The notes beneath the pieces are model-generated. The model worked only from the letters and a program-made list of their open reading frames with translations. It was not told the DNA's origin and did no database searches. Positions 14,506 through 23,298 of a stretch of DNA of 33,190 nt are shown here, piece by piece; within the stretch, counting starts at the first letter, position 1; the number at the start of each line of letters is the position of its first letter. The stretch is taken from contig NZ_PJRP01000030.1 in assembly GCF_002858765.1 (NCBI RefSeq), positions 1 through 33,190 of the forward strand, given 5' to 3'. The stretch comes from Cupriavidus pauculus. Its GTDB lineage: Bacteria; Pseudomonadota; Gammaproteobacteria; Burkholderiales; Burkholderiaceae. Position numbers and translations under genes: made by a program.

Positions 14506-15261
14506 TCAGGGTGCGCCGTCGATGCCGTTCGTGCCGGTCCAGCGGCGCAGTTCGCCCTTGTCGAAATCCCACGGCGCGATGGCTGGCGAAGCGGCCGCGG
14601 CGCGGACATGCGCGAGGAAGTCGGCGCGCGGGATCGGCGCCGCGCCAAGCGATGCCAGATGGTCGGTTTCCTGCTGGCAGTCGACCATGGTGACGCCGTG
14701 GCGTTCCAGGAACGCACAGAGTGCCGCCAGCGCAATCTTCGAGGCATCGGTCCGATGGGCGAACATCGATTCCCCGTAGAACATGCGTCCCAGTGCCACG
14801 CCGTACAGGCCGCCGACGCGCTCGCCCTGGTACCAGGCTTCGACGGAATGCGCCAGGTCAAGCCGGTGCAGGGCACCGTACGCGGCAATGATTTCGTTTG
14901 TGATCCACGTGCCGAGTTGGCCATCGCGTGGCGTCATGGCGCAGGCGCGCATGACCTCCGTGAAGCTGTCGTCAACGCGGATTTCCCAGTCGGGGTCGCG
15001 CAGCACGCGGCGCAATGTCTTGCGGAATGAGGGGGATATCTTGAGGGCGGCAGGCACCAGCACCATGCGCGGGTCAGTGCTCCACCACAACACGGGCTGG
15101 CCTTCGGAGTACCACGGAAAAATGCCCTGGCGATACGCCAGCAGCAGGCGCTGCGGTGTCAGGTCGCGGCTGGCCGCGAGCAGTCCGGGTGCGTCGCTGG
15201 CAGGGCCTAGCGCACGCTCGACCGGCGGAAACGGGTCCTGCGGGTCGAGCCAGGTAATCAT
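14506..15261 (-). CDS. aat: Leucyl/phenylalanyl-tRNA-protein transferase
   Basis: Aat adds Leu or Phe to proteins with N-terminal Lys or Arg, creating primary N-degrons for ClpS-ClpAP. The 251-residue protein shows the family signatures: LLLAYRQGIFPWYSEGQPVL (about 40-59), WWSTDPRMV, EAWYQGERVGGLYGVALG and GESMFAHRTDASKIAL, then VDCQQETDHLASLGA. The start ATG at 15261 matches the family N terminus; the open frame further upstream is of different composition and overlaps the Nudix gene. The Nudix gene precedes it by 40 bases on the same strand. Confidence 0.94.
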   Translation of the reverse strand: MITWLDPQDPFPPVERALGPASDAPGLLAASRDLTPQRLLLAYRQGIFPWYSEGQPVLWWSTDPRMVLVPAALKISPSFRKTLRRVLRDPDWEIRVDDSFTEVMRACAMTPRDGQLGTWITNEIIAAYGALHRLDLAHSVEAWYQGERVGGLYGVALGRMFYGESMFAHRTDASKIALAALCAFLERHGVTMVDCQQETDHLASLGAAPIPRADFLAHVRAAAASPAIAPWDFDKGELRRWTGTNGIDGAP

Positions 15262-15301
15262 GCCGGAAACGGGAGGATGGGCGGTGCCGCCTGGATTGCG
15301 G

Positions 15302-15886
15302 TTACGGGGTGACGGTGGCGCGGCTGGTAAGCGGGCGCATCGGCTTGTCGATGTCGAGCGTGTGCAGGCGGAAGTCGCCGGCGGCGATCCTGCCCGCGGC
15401 GCGATCGGCAAAGAAGCAGCGAAGCGTGTGGATCACGGTCGGGAAGGCCAGGTCGTCCCAGGGCACGTCGGCCTCGTCGACGAGCTTGACCTCCAGGCTT
15501 TCTTCGCCGGGAGCGATGTCCAGATCGTTCATTTTCGCCAGATAGAACAGATGCACCTGATGCACGTGCGGTACGTTGAGCATCGAGAACAACTCGCCGA
15601 CCTCCACGCGCGCTCCGGCTTCCTCGAGCGTCTCGCGAGCCGCAGCCTGGGCCGTCGTTTCGCCAATTTCCATGAAGCCGGCGGGCAGTGTCCAGAACCC
15701 GTAGCGCGGCTCGATGGCGCGCTTGCAGATCAGGATCTTGTCTTCCCAGACCGGAATCGTGCCCACGACATTGCGCGGATTGACGTAGTGGATGGCGCCG
15801 CAGTTGTCGCACATGCTGCGCGGGCGGTTGTCGCCTTCTGGCACGCGCAACACAACCGCATGACCACAGTTCGAGCAGAATTTCAT
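15302..15886 (-). CDS. Nudix hydrolase with N-terminal zinc ribbon
   Basis: A 194-residue Nudix enzyme hydrolysing a nucleoside diphosphate linked to another group; the zinc-ribbon type often acts on NADH, NAD+ caps or ADP-ribose, but the substrate here is not established. CSNC and CDNC (about 4-7 and 26-29) form the zinc ribbon. The Nudix box GFMEIGETTAQAAARETLEE (GX5EX7REUXEEXGU pattern, about 70-92) is complete. It is shorter than NudC, which lacks this tail arrangement. It is upstream of aat and probably in one operon with it. Confidence 0.9.
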   Translation of the reverse strand: MKFCSNCGHAVVLRVPEGDNRPRSMCDNCGAIHYVNPRNVVGTIPVWEDKILICKRAIEPRYGFWTLPAGFMEIGETTAQAAARETLEEAGARVEVGELFSMLNVPHVHQVHLFYLAKMNDLDIAPGEESLEVKLVDEADVPWDDLAFPTVIHTLRCFFADRAAGRIAAGDFRLHTLDIDKPMRPLTSRATVTP

Positions 15887-16022
15887 GGGAGGCGTCCGGG
15901 AAGAATGGGGGCAAGTGTATCACCGCGCCGGAGACTCGCTTTGGTGCTTGCGCGATGTGGCGCGCGAAGCGTAGCGATGGTGTGCCGCGCCTGGCGGGCG
16001 GCATGCACGTGCCACGATACAA

Positions 16023-16050
16023 AACAAAAAACCCGCCGATTGGCGGGTTT
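16023..16050 (-). terminator. Intrinsic terminator of the tRNA-fMet gene
   Basis: On the minus strand AAACCCGCC and GGCGGGTTT form a nine-pair stem with a four-base loop and are followed by TTTGTTTT. It lies 40 bases after the tRNA 3' end. Confidence 0.9.
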
Positions 16051-16089
16051 GCTGTGCGACTACCTGACGGTGCCGATCATCTTGATCGG

Positions 16090-16167
<78 letters not shown>

Positions 16168-16182
16168 TCCGTCGAAGCTGTG

Positions 16183-16211
16183 ATTATAGGTGACCTACTG
16201 ACGCATTGCAA
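16183..16211 (-). promoter_or_regulatory. Promoter of tRNA-fMet
   Basis: On the minus strand TTGCAA (16206-16211) is followed after 17 bases by a perfect TATAAT (16183-16188), which ends 15 bases before the mature tRNA 5' end. Confidence 0.85.
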
Positions 16212-16298
16212 CAGAAACTTAAAAGTTCTGCGATGGCGTGCGGATCTGACGCGTTCTCGCCGCGCCTGAACTATTGGAGCGCTATTACGGACGGGCGT

Positions 16299-17063
16299 TC
16301 AAACCGCCGGCGGACTTTCACTTGTGCGGCGCGGCAGCGGCCGCCATGCGGCACTTTCAAACTCGAAGCTGTCGCGCTGCCGCAAGTCATCGCGCTGCCA
16401 GATCACGCGGTCATGGCGCACCGTGAGCATCCAGGTAGTGGTAGCCAGCGGTTGTAGCGGGTCGAAGGCGCGCGGCGTCAGCACGGCCACGCAGATGCCC
16501 GGCTCGGGATCGCGCACCGAGGTATAGCGGATCAGGCCGACGCCGGCCTCCCGCGCGGTGCGCGCGAACGTCTGGCAGGCGCCGTAGTCGGCGGGGTCGG
16601 TCCATTGCGCGGCATCCTGCGTGAAGGGGGGGGCGTCCAGTGCCACGCCATCGCTGCGGACACCCACCTGGAACAGTGTCTGCGCGCGGGCATCGATGCG
16701 GGGCAGGGCCGGGCAGTCCATCAAGAAGCGCCAGCGCCAGTAGCCCAGTTCGGCGCAGGCGGTGCGGATCGATTCCGCGCCGTAGAACACGCCGGGGTCC
16801 TGGCCGCCGCGAAAGCGCGAGCCCCATTCGGTGGCCGGATAGCGGAAGGGCGTAAAGATCAGGTAGTGCAGTGGGCGCGCGTCGGGTGGGACGACTGGTT
16901 TGCCTGCATCGATCACGGCTTCCAGCACGGCCTGCTCTTCGAGTGTGTCGACCAGGGGCATGGTCGAGACAACATGCTGGGCTTCCACGGCCCGCCAGAT
17001 CGTGAGCGCGAACGGCCTGCGCTCAGATGCGACCGCGGGTGGCGTCCAGGTAGTGAACGACAC
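16299..17063 (-). CDS. RES-domain toxin (NAD+-degrading family)
   Basis: A 254-residue RES protein; characterised members deplete cellular NAD+ by phosphorolysis or modify target proteins by ADP-ribosylation. The name-giving residues are seen in FTPFRYPATEWGSRFRGG (about 71-88), GVFYGAESIRTACAELG (about 91-107) and the later RYTSVRDPEPG. The start is a GTG at 17063, inside the antitoxin gene: the genes overlap by 41 bases and no downstream ATG precedes the domain, so expression depends on translation of the antitoxin. Length is normal and nothing suggests decay. The GTG has no clear ribosome site, so the exact start is uncertain. Confidence 0.85.
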   Translation of the reverse strand: MSFTTWTPPAVASERRPFALTIWRAVEAQHVVSTMPLVDTLEEQAVLEAVIDAGKPVVPPDARPLHYLIFTPFRYPATEWGSRFRGGQDPGVFYGAESIRTACAELGYWRWRFLMDCPALPRIDARAQTLFQVGVRSDGVALDAPPFTQDAAQWTDPADYGACQTFARTAREAGVGLIRYTSVRDPEPGICVAVLTPRAFDPLQPLATTTWMLTVRHDRVIWQRDDLRQRDSFEFESAAWRPLPRRTSESPPAV

Positions 17064-17412
17064 GAACGAGGCCCTCAGTGGTACGGATCAGTTCCAGCGG
17101 CTTGCCGCCAAGCGAGATGTTGTCGTGGGTCAGCCAGAGTCGCGCCTGCTCGTCGTGACCAAGGATGGCGTCCAGCGACCGGAACAGGCGGACGAACAGG
17201 ACGGCGAACTCCCATTCTTTTCGATGCGTATCGAGCACATATCCGCCCGAGGCCATGCGAGACACCGACGCGGTGCTGATGCCCAGCACGCTGGCGACGA
17301 TGGCCTGGCTGATGCCCAGGAAGCCGGCCGCGCGCATGACTGCCTTGGTCAGCGTCACGCCGGGATCAGGGCTGCCGGTGGGCGCCGTCTCCGGAATCTG
17401 CCTCGATTGCAT
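17023..17412 (-). CDS. Xre/MbcA/ParS-type antitoxin
   Basis: A 129-residue antitoxin of the Xre-like type with an N-terminal helix-turn-helix (about 20-55, FLGISQAIVASVLGISTASVSR) and the C-terminal toxin-binding domain (about 60-129) ending in the characteristic LGGKPLELIRTTEGLVRVVHYLDATRGRI, with the key residues LGGKPLELI. It inserts its C terminus into the RES active site and represses the pair's promoter. The ATG has AGGAGA about ten bases upstream. An operator palindrome lies between the -10 element and the gene. Confidence 0.88.
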   Translation of the reverse strand: MQSRQIPETAPTGSPDPGVTLTKAVMRAAGFLGISQAIVASVLGISTASVSRMASGGYVLDTHRKEWEFAVLFVRLFRSLDAILGHDEQARLWLTHDNISLGGKPLELIRTTEGLVRVVHYLDATRGRI

Positions 17413-17427
17413 CGCCTAAGGTCTCCT

Positions 17428-17469
17428 GTTTCTTGAGAAACATTATAGGCGGCAGGTTTCAGTTGGGAA
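17428..17469 (-). promoter_or_regulatory. Promoter and operator of the Xre-RES operon
   Basis: On the minus strand TTCCCA (17464-17469) and a perfect TATAAT (17442-17447) are 16 bases apart. Directly after the -10 lies the palindrome GTTTCT-N2-AGAAAC (17428-17441), which covers the expected start site and is a natural site for the antitoxin to autoregulate. Confidence 0.75.
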
Positions 17470-17503
17470 GTTGCAAATGGAGACAGTTCCGGACACTCGC
17501 CAA

Positions 17504-18763
17504 TCAGTAGGTTTCGATGTGCAGTCGGCCTTCCGCGCGCAGGCGCGCCTCGACATCCATCCAGGACAGGCCAGCCGCGGCACAGACTTCGGAGAACGCC
17601 TCCAGCACGCCTTCCTCCATGCCCTTGAGCCCGCAGATATAGACGTAGCCATGCGGGTCGCCGAGCAATGCGGCGACGCCCGGGGTGGCCTCGCGTATCG
17701 CATCCTGCACATACCGGCGCGGTACGTCGGGATCGCGCGAGAACGCGAAGTGGATGTCCAGAAAGTCTTTCGGCAGCTTCAGCAGCGGGCCGAAGTAGGG
17801 CAGTTCGCGCCGGTTGCGGGCGCCGAAGAACAGCAGGCGGCGGCCGCCGAAGTGGCTCACGTTGCGCCGCATCCGCTCGGTCATGGCGCGCATCGGTGCC
17901 GATCCGGTACCGGTGCAGATCATCATCACGCTGGCTTCGCGGTGGTTCGGCATCAGGAACGTATTGCCGAACGGGCCCACCACCTGCACGGCGTCGCCCT
18001 TGTTCAGGTCGCACAGGAAATTCGAGGCCACGCCGCGCACCGGGTTGCCGTCATGGTCGGTGTCCACGCGCTTCACGGTCAGCGCCAGGTTGTTGTAGCC
18101 GGGGCGCTCGCCGTCGCGCGGGCTGGCCACCGAATACATGCGGATGTAATGCGGCTTGCCCGATGCATCGGTGCCGGGCGGCACGATGCCGATGGCCTGG
18201 CCTTCGAGTATCGGAAAGAACTGGTTGCCGAAGTCCAGCACGATATGGTGGATATCGCTCGACGCATCGTCCTCCGTCAGCCGGTAGTTGCCGGCCACCG
18301 TGGCGGTCAGCGGTTCCCGCACGCCATGCAGGTTGACGTACGGATGCGCCGCGGACCACGGCGCCTTGGGCGAGGTATGGCGGCTGGTTTCCACTGCCTG
18401 CACCGTCACCGGCTTGCTCGATGTGGCGGCCTCGCCAATCGCCTGGTCGGCGGCTGTTGCGGCGTCGATCGCGGCGTCGATGACCGCTTCGGTCAGCGGC
18501 ACCTCGGCGGGCAGTTCGTCCCAGCCCAGTTGCGCCTCGATGGTGTAGGCCTGGCCATTGAACATGGTGCGCCAGTTGTCGATGGCGCCCGTGGGGCAGG
18601 GCGACAGGCACGCGCCGCAGCCGTTGCAGACGTCGGCCTTGACCACGTAGTTGCGGTCGTCGTGGGTGATGGCGTCGATCGGGCAGGTGTCTTCGCAGGT
18701 GTTGCAGCGAATGCAGATTTCCGGATCGATCAGATGTTGCTTGATGATGTCGGCGGCGCCCAT
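17504..18763 (-). CDS. boxA: Benzoyl-CoA 2,3-epoxidase reductase subunit BoxA
   Basis: BoxA takes electrons from NADPH and passes them to the diiron epoxidase BoxB. The 419-residue protein starts with two ferredoxin motifs, CIRCNTCEDTCP (17-28) and CNGCGACLSPCP (46-57), followed by an alanine-rich linker (about 90-130) and a ferredoxin-NADP reductase module (about 150-419) with the FAD-binding YIRMYSVASP and the NADPH-binding ICTGTGSAPMR. The start has GGAGGAA upstream. It is the last of three genes (boxC-boxB-boxA) and follows boxB after 22 bases. Confidence 0.96.
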   Translation of the reverse strand: MGAADIIKQHLIDPEICIRCNTCEDTCPIDAITHDDRNYVVKADVCNGCGACLSPCPTGAIDNWRTMFNGQAYTIEAQLGWDELPAEVPLTEAVIDAAIDAATAADQAIGEAATSSKPVTVQAVETSRHTSPKAPWSAAHPYVNLHGVREPLTATVAGNYRLTEDDASSDIHHIVLDFGNQFFPILEGQAIGIVPPGTDASGKPHYIRMYSVASPRDGERPGYNNLALTVKRVDTDHDGNPVRGVASNFLCDLNKGDAVQVVGPFGNTFLMPNHREASVMMICTGTGSAPMRAMTERMRRNVSHFGGRRLLFFGARNRRELPYFGPLLKLPKDFLDIHFAFSRDPDVPRRYVQDAIREATPGVAALLGDPHGYVYICGLKGMEEGVLEAFSEVCAAAGLSWMDVEARLRAEGRLHIETY

Positions 18764-18785
18764 GATCGTCGGTTCCTCCGAAAGG

Positions 18786-20210
<1,425 letters not shown>

Positions 20211-20252
20211 CGCGGGTCTCCTCTTGTCGTTGTCAGGGCTGGCGGGCGGCGG

Positions 20253-21932
20253 TCAGACCCGGTCCCAGTCGAAGCGGGCCTTGTTGCCGGTGCCGAAGAC
20301 CTTGAGCGCCCCGTGCTCGCCCACGGCGTTGGGGCGGTTGAAGATCCAGTTCTGCCAGGCGGTCAGCCGGCCAAAGATCCGCGTTTCCATGGTTTCGTGG
20401 CCCCCGAAACGCAGGTTGGCTTCCAGGCCGGTCAATGCGTCGGGCGACAGGCTTGCGCGTTCCTCGATGGCGATGCGGATCTCGTCTTGCCAGTCGATGT
20501 CGTCCAGCGCGGCGGTGACCAGCCCCAGCGCTTCGGCCGCTGGGCCATCGAGCGGCTTGCCCGCCTGCGCGCGCACGGCGGCCAGTGCGTCGGCGTCTTC
20601 GTAGAACCGCGCGGCGAGGCGCGTCAGCCCGTTCGGCATCGGATAACGGCCAAAATTGGCGGCGTCGGCATACAGGTGCGGGGCCTCGCCGGGGGCGTCC
20701 GGCATGTGCAGCATGTAGGTGCGATCGGCGGCCAGCGCCAGTTCCAGCAGTGTGCCGGCAAAGCAGGAGCCGGGCTCCACCAGCGCGAACAGGCTGCGCG
20801 ACGACACATCGAGCCGGGCCAGCGTACGGCGCAGCATGCCGATGGTCTCGCGGACGAACCAGTGGTCGGCATGGGTGTCCATCAGCGCGTCGGCGGCCAG
20901 CACCTGCGCGGCGTCGCCCTGGGTTTTCAGGATCCACATGCCGATGTCGAGGTGGTTGGCGCGCAGCGTCAGGATGGCGTCGTCGAGTTCGCGGGCCATC
21001 TTCAGCGGCCACCACTGCGCGCCGGCCGCCACGATGCCGGCCACGTCCTTCGGCTGGTCGCCGGTGGGGGCGGCAATGGTGATCGTGGCGTGGCGCGCGT
21101 CGCGGTCGATGTCGACGCGCACCGTGTCATAGCGATAGCCAGTGTCGCTGGCCTGCCGCGCCAGCGGCGTCAGCACCACGCCGGCCTCGCCGGCTGGCCG
21201 GGCGCTTTGCGCGGCCAGCGCCTGGGCGCGTTCGCGCACGTGTTCGGTGAAGCGGGCGGGTTTGACCACATCGTCCACCAGGCGCCAATCCTTGGCGCGC
21301 TGGCCGCGCACGCCTTCGGTGGTCAGGCAGAAGATGTCGGCGTGGTCGCGGCGCACGCGGCGCTTGTCGGTGACGCGCGTCAGGCCGCCGGTGCCGGGCA
21401 GCACGCCCAGCAGCGGCACCTCGGGCAGGCTCACGGCCGACGAGCGGTCATCGATCAGCACGATTTCGTCGCAGGCCAGCGCCAGTTCGTAGCCGCCACC
21501 GGCGGTGGTGCCGTTGCAGGCCGCGATGAACTTGATGCCGGAGTGGCGGCTGGCATCCTCGATGCCATTGCGCGTTTCGTTGGTGAACTTGCAGAAGTTC
21601 ACCTTCCAGGCATGGCTGGACTTGCCCAGCATGAAGATATTGGCCCCCGAGCAGAAGATGCGGTCCTTCGTGCTGGTGAGTACCACCGTGCGCACTTCGG
21701 GATGCTCGAAGCGGATGCGCTGCAGCGCGTCGTGCAGTTCGATGTCGACGCCCAGGTCGTAGGAATTGAGCTTCAGCGTGTACCCCGGGCGCAAGCCGCC
21801 TTCCTCGTCGACATCCATGGCCAGCGTGGCAATGGGACCGTCGAACGTGAGCTTCCAGTGGCGGTACTGGTCGGGATGGCGCTCAAAGGTCACCGGGTCG
21901 GCAGGGGCGAGCGCGGCGGTATCCGTCGACAT
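20253..21932 (-). CDS. boxC: 2,3-Epoxybenzoyl-CoA dihydrolase BoxC
   Basis: BoxC opens the ring of 2,3-epoxybenzoyl-CoA hydrolytically, releasing formate and 3,4-didehydroadipyl-CoA semialdehyde. The 559-residue protein has an N-terminal crotonase domain (about 30-290; oxyanion-hole region FCSGANIFMLG, then NGTTAGGGYELALACDE) and a second, diverged crotonase-like half (about 300-550). The frame begins at 21953, but AAGGAGA seven bases upstream fixes the ATG at 21932. It is the first gene of the boxCBA operon, with a predicted promoter at 21979-22007. The next enzyme, the semialdehyde dehydrogenase (BoxZ/BoxD), is not encoded in this window. Confidence 0.96.
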   Translation of the reverse strand: MSTDTAALAPADPVTFERHPDQYRHWKLTFDGPIATLAMDVDEEGGLRPGYTLKLNSYDLGVDIELHDALQRIRFEHPEVRTVVLTSTKDRIFCSGANIFMLGKSSHAWKVNFCKFTNETRNGIEDASRHSGIKFIAACNGTTAGGGYELALACDEIVLIDDRSSAVSLPEVPLLGVLPGTGGLTRVTDKRRVRRDHADIFCLTTEGVRGQRAKDWRLVDDVVKPARFTEHVRERAQALAAQSARPAGEAGVVLTPLARQASDTGYRYDTVRVDIDRDARHATITIAAPTGDQPKDVAGIVAAGAQWWPLKMARELDDAILTLRANHLDIGMWILKTQGDAAQVLAADALMDTHADHWFVRETIGMLRRTLARLDVSSRSLFALVEPGSCFAGTLLELALAADRTYMLHMPDAPGEAPHLYADAANFGRYPMPNGLTRLAARFYEDADALAAVRAQAGKPLDGPAAEALGLVTAALDDIDWQDEIRIAIEERASLSPDALTGLEANLRFGGHETMETRIFGRLTAWQNWIFNRPNAVGEHGALKVFGTGNKARFDWDRV

Positions 21933-21948
21933 GGGGGCGTCTCCTTGA

Positions 21949-21961
21949 TGCACTATAGTGC
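21949..21961. promoter_or_regulatory. Putative BoxR operator, palindromic copy
   Basis: GCACTATAGTGC (21950-21961) is a perfect 12-bp palindrome made of two opposed TATAGTGC units; with base 21949 the minus-strand unit is TATAGTGCA. It lies about 10-20 bases downstream of the expected boxC transcription start, a natural place for repression. Confidence 0.6.
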
Positions 21962-21978
21962 TGTTTCATTTGCGATGA

Positions 21979-22007
21979 AATATAGTGCATCGACGCGGGC
22001 GATGCAA
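21979..22007 (-). promoter_or_regulatory. Putative promoter of boxCBA
   Basis: On the minus strand TTGCAT (22002-22007) is followed after 17 bases by TATATT (21979-21984). The -35 matches only TTG. The same TTGCAT serves the bclA promoter, which supports the pair. The operator-like copy at 21981-21989 overlaps the -10. Confidence 0.6.
21981..21989 (+). promoter_or_regulatory. Putative BoxR operator, -10 copy of boxC
   Basis: TATAGTGCA at 21981-21989 overlaps the predicted -10 of boxC. The surrounding ATGAAATA...TGCATCGAC matches 18 of 20 positions of a segment at the bclA promoter (23168-23187), which is unlikely by chance. Confidence 0.6.
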
Positions 22008-22088
22008 GCCCTGCGCGAAGGCCTGGCGCGAAGCCGGAGAAGCCGTGGGAAAAAGGGTTGTCCCGGGTGGCTGCGGGCGGGATTGCCG

Positions 22089-23045
22089 CTAGTGCGGAAG
22101 CTGGCGCAGTTGCGCCTGGAGCCCCTGTAGCGACGAGGCGGCGTCCTGGCCGCTGGTGTCGATCGACACGTCAGCGCGGGAGTAGAGCGGGGTGCGCGCC
22201 TGCAGGATGCGGCGCAGGTCGGTCATGGCCTCGCGGTTGCCTTCCATCGGGCGCATGTCGCCCTGGGCGACGACCCGGGCCATATGTTCCTCGGGCGACG
22301 TGCGCACCCAGACCGTCAGGCAGCGCGATAGCAGCAGGTTGAACGTGGCGGGCTCCGATACCAGGCTGCCCGGCGTGGCCAGCACCATGGTGTCGTGTTC
22401 GCGCAGCACACGTTCGAGGGCGCGCATCTCATAGCGCCGATACGCCGCCTGGCCGTAGAGCGAATGGATCTCCGACAGGCTGGCGCCGGCCTCCTGTTCG
22501 ATGGCCGCGTTCAGTTCGACGAACGGCATGCCTTCGGCGGCGGCCAGCGCGCGGCCAATCGTCGATTTTCCTGCGCCACGCAGGCCAATCAGCGCGATGC
22601 GGCGGTGCCGCGCGTCGCGCGATTCCGCGGGCGACAACGCATGCTGCGCGGCTTCCCGCACGCGCGCCAGGTCGCTGGCGGGCAGTTGTGCCAGCCATTG
22701 CACCAGTTGAGAGAATTCGGCGGCCCCGGGGTTGCCATGCCCGGCGGCGTGGCCATCCACCTCGGCCAGCACCACGGGTAGCGGTACGTCCAGCGCGCCA
22801 GCCACCTGGCGCAGCAGCAGCACCGACGCGTTGCCGGTGCCGGTCTCCAGGTTGGCCAGGTACCGTTCCGAGACATCGGCGCCGCGCGCCAGGTCCTTGC
22901 GCGACATCCCGCGCGCCGCGCGCAGCGAACGGATGCGTTCGCCAAGCTGCGTCAGATAGGGGTCGCGCTCGCCGGCGGCGCGGGGCTCCGTGCGCGGGTC
23001 GGCGCGGCCGTCGGGGGTCAGGAGCGAATCGGGGTCGCGACGCAT
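22089..23045 (-). CDS. boxR: Benzoyl-CoA-responsive regulator BoxR (HTH plus shikimate-kinase-like)
   Basis: BoxR represses box genes until benzoyl-CoA binds. The 318-residue form has an N-terminal Xre-type helix-turn-helix (about 30-90, MSRKDLARGADVSERYLANLETG) and a C-terminal domain resembling shikimate kinase with an intact Walker A GLRGAGKST (154-162), the architecture of BzdR/BoxR proteins. The frame also reaches an ATG at 23105 (338 residues); neither start has a good ribosome site. The gene lies between boxC and bclA, separated by 156 bases from boxC on the same strand, and divergent from bclA. The putative operators on both sides fit its role. Confidence 0.92.
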   Translation of the reverse strand: MRRDPDSLLTPDGRADPRTEPRAAGERDPYLTQLGERIRSLRAARGMSRKDLARGADVSERYLANLETGTGNASVLLLRQVAGALDVPLPVVLAEVDGHAAGHGNPGAAEFSQLVQWLAQLPASDLARVREAAQHALSPAESRDARHRRIALIGLRGAGKSTIGRALAAAEGMPFVELNAAIEQEAGASLSEIHSLYGQAAYRRYEMRALERVLREHDTMVLATPGSLVSEPATFNLLLSRCLTVWVRTSPEEHMARVVAQGDMRPMEGNREAMTDLRRILQARTPLYSRADVSIDTSGQDAASSLQGLQAQLRQLPH

Positions 23046-23133
23046 GCTGGTATCGGGAAAATGGGGTCCGTCTGGATCGGGCGACGCATTATACGTACAG
23101 GGCATGCGTGGCAGTGCCTATCGCACACTGTTA

Positions 23134-23142
23134 TATAGTGCA
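23134..23142 (+). promoter_or_regulatory. Putative BoxR operator upstream of bclA
   Basis: TATAGTGCA, identical to the two copies at the boxC promoter. It lies about 10 bases upstream of the bclA -35. A related inverted copy (TGCATAATA, 23153-23161) falls in the promoter itself. Confidence 0.55.
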
Positions 23143-23151
23143 TACCCTTGC

Positions 23152-23187
23152 TTGCATAATAGTCGATATGAAATAAAATGCATCGAC
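23152..23187 (+). promoter_or_regulatory. Putative promoter and operator of bclA operon
   Basis: TTGCAT (23152-23157) and TAAAAT (23174-23179) are 16 bases apart. The -10 is embedded in TAAAATGCA (23174-23182), a variant of the TATAGTGCA box, and the block is flanked by GTCGAT (23162-23167) and ATCGAC (23182-23187), an inverted pair. The leader before the bclA ATG would be about 110 bases. Confidence 0.55.
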
Positions 23188-23298
23188 ATCGCGGCAGCGC
23201 TGTACATGGCTGTCGGTACAAGAAGACAAACTGCGGGAAGCCATACCGGATTGCGCAAAGCGGCTGGCGACGATCCGGGTGGCCAGAGGAGTTGAGAC

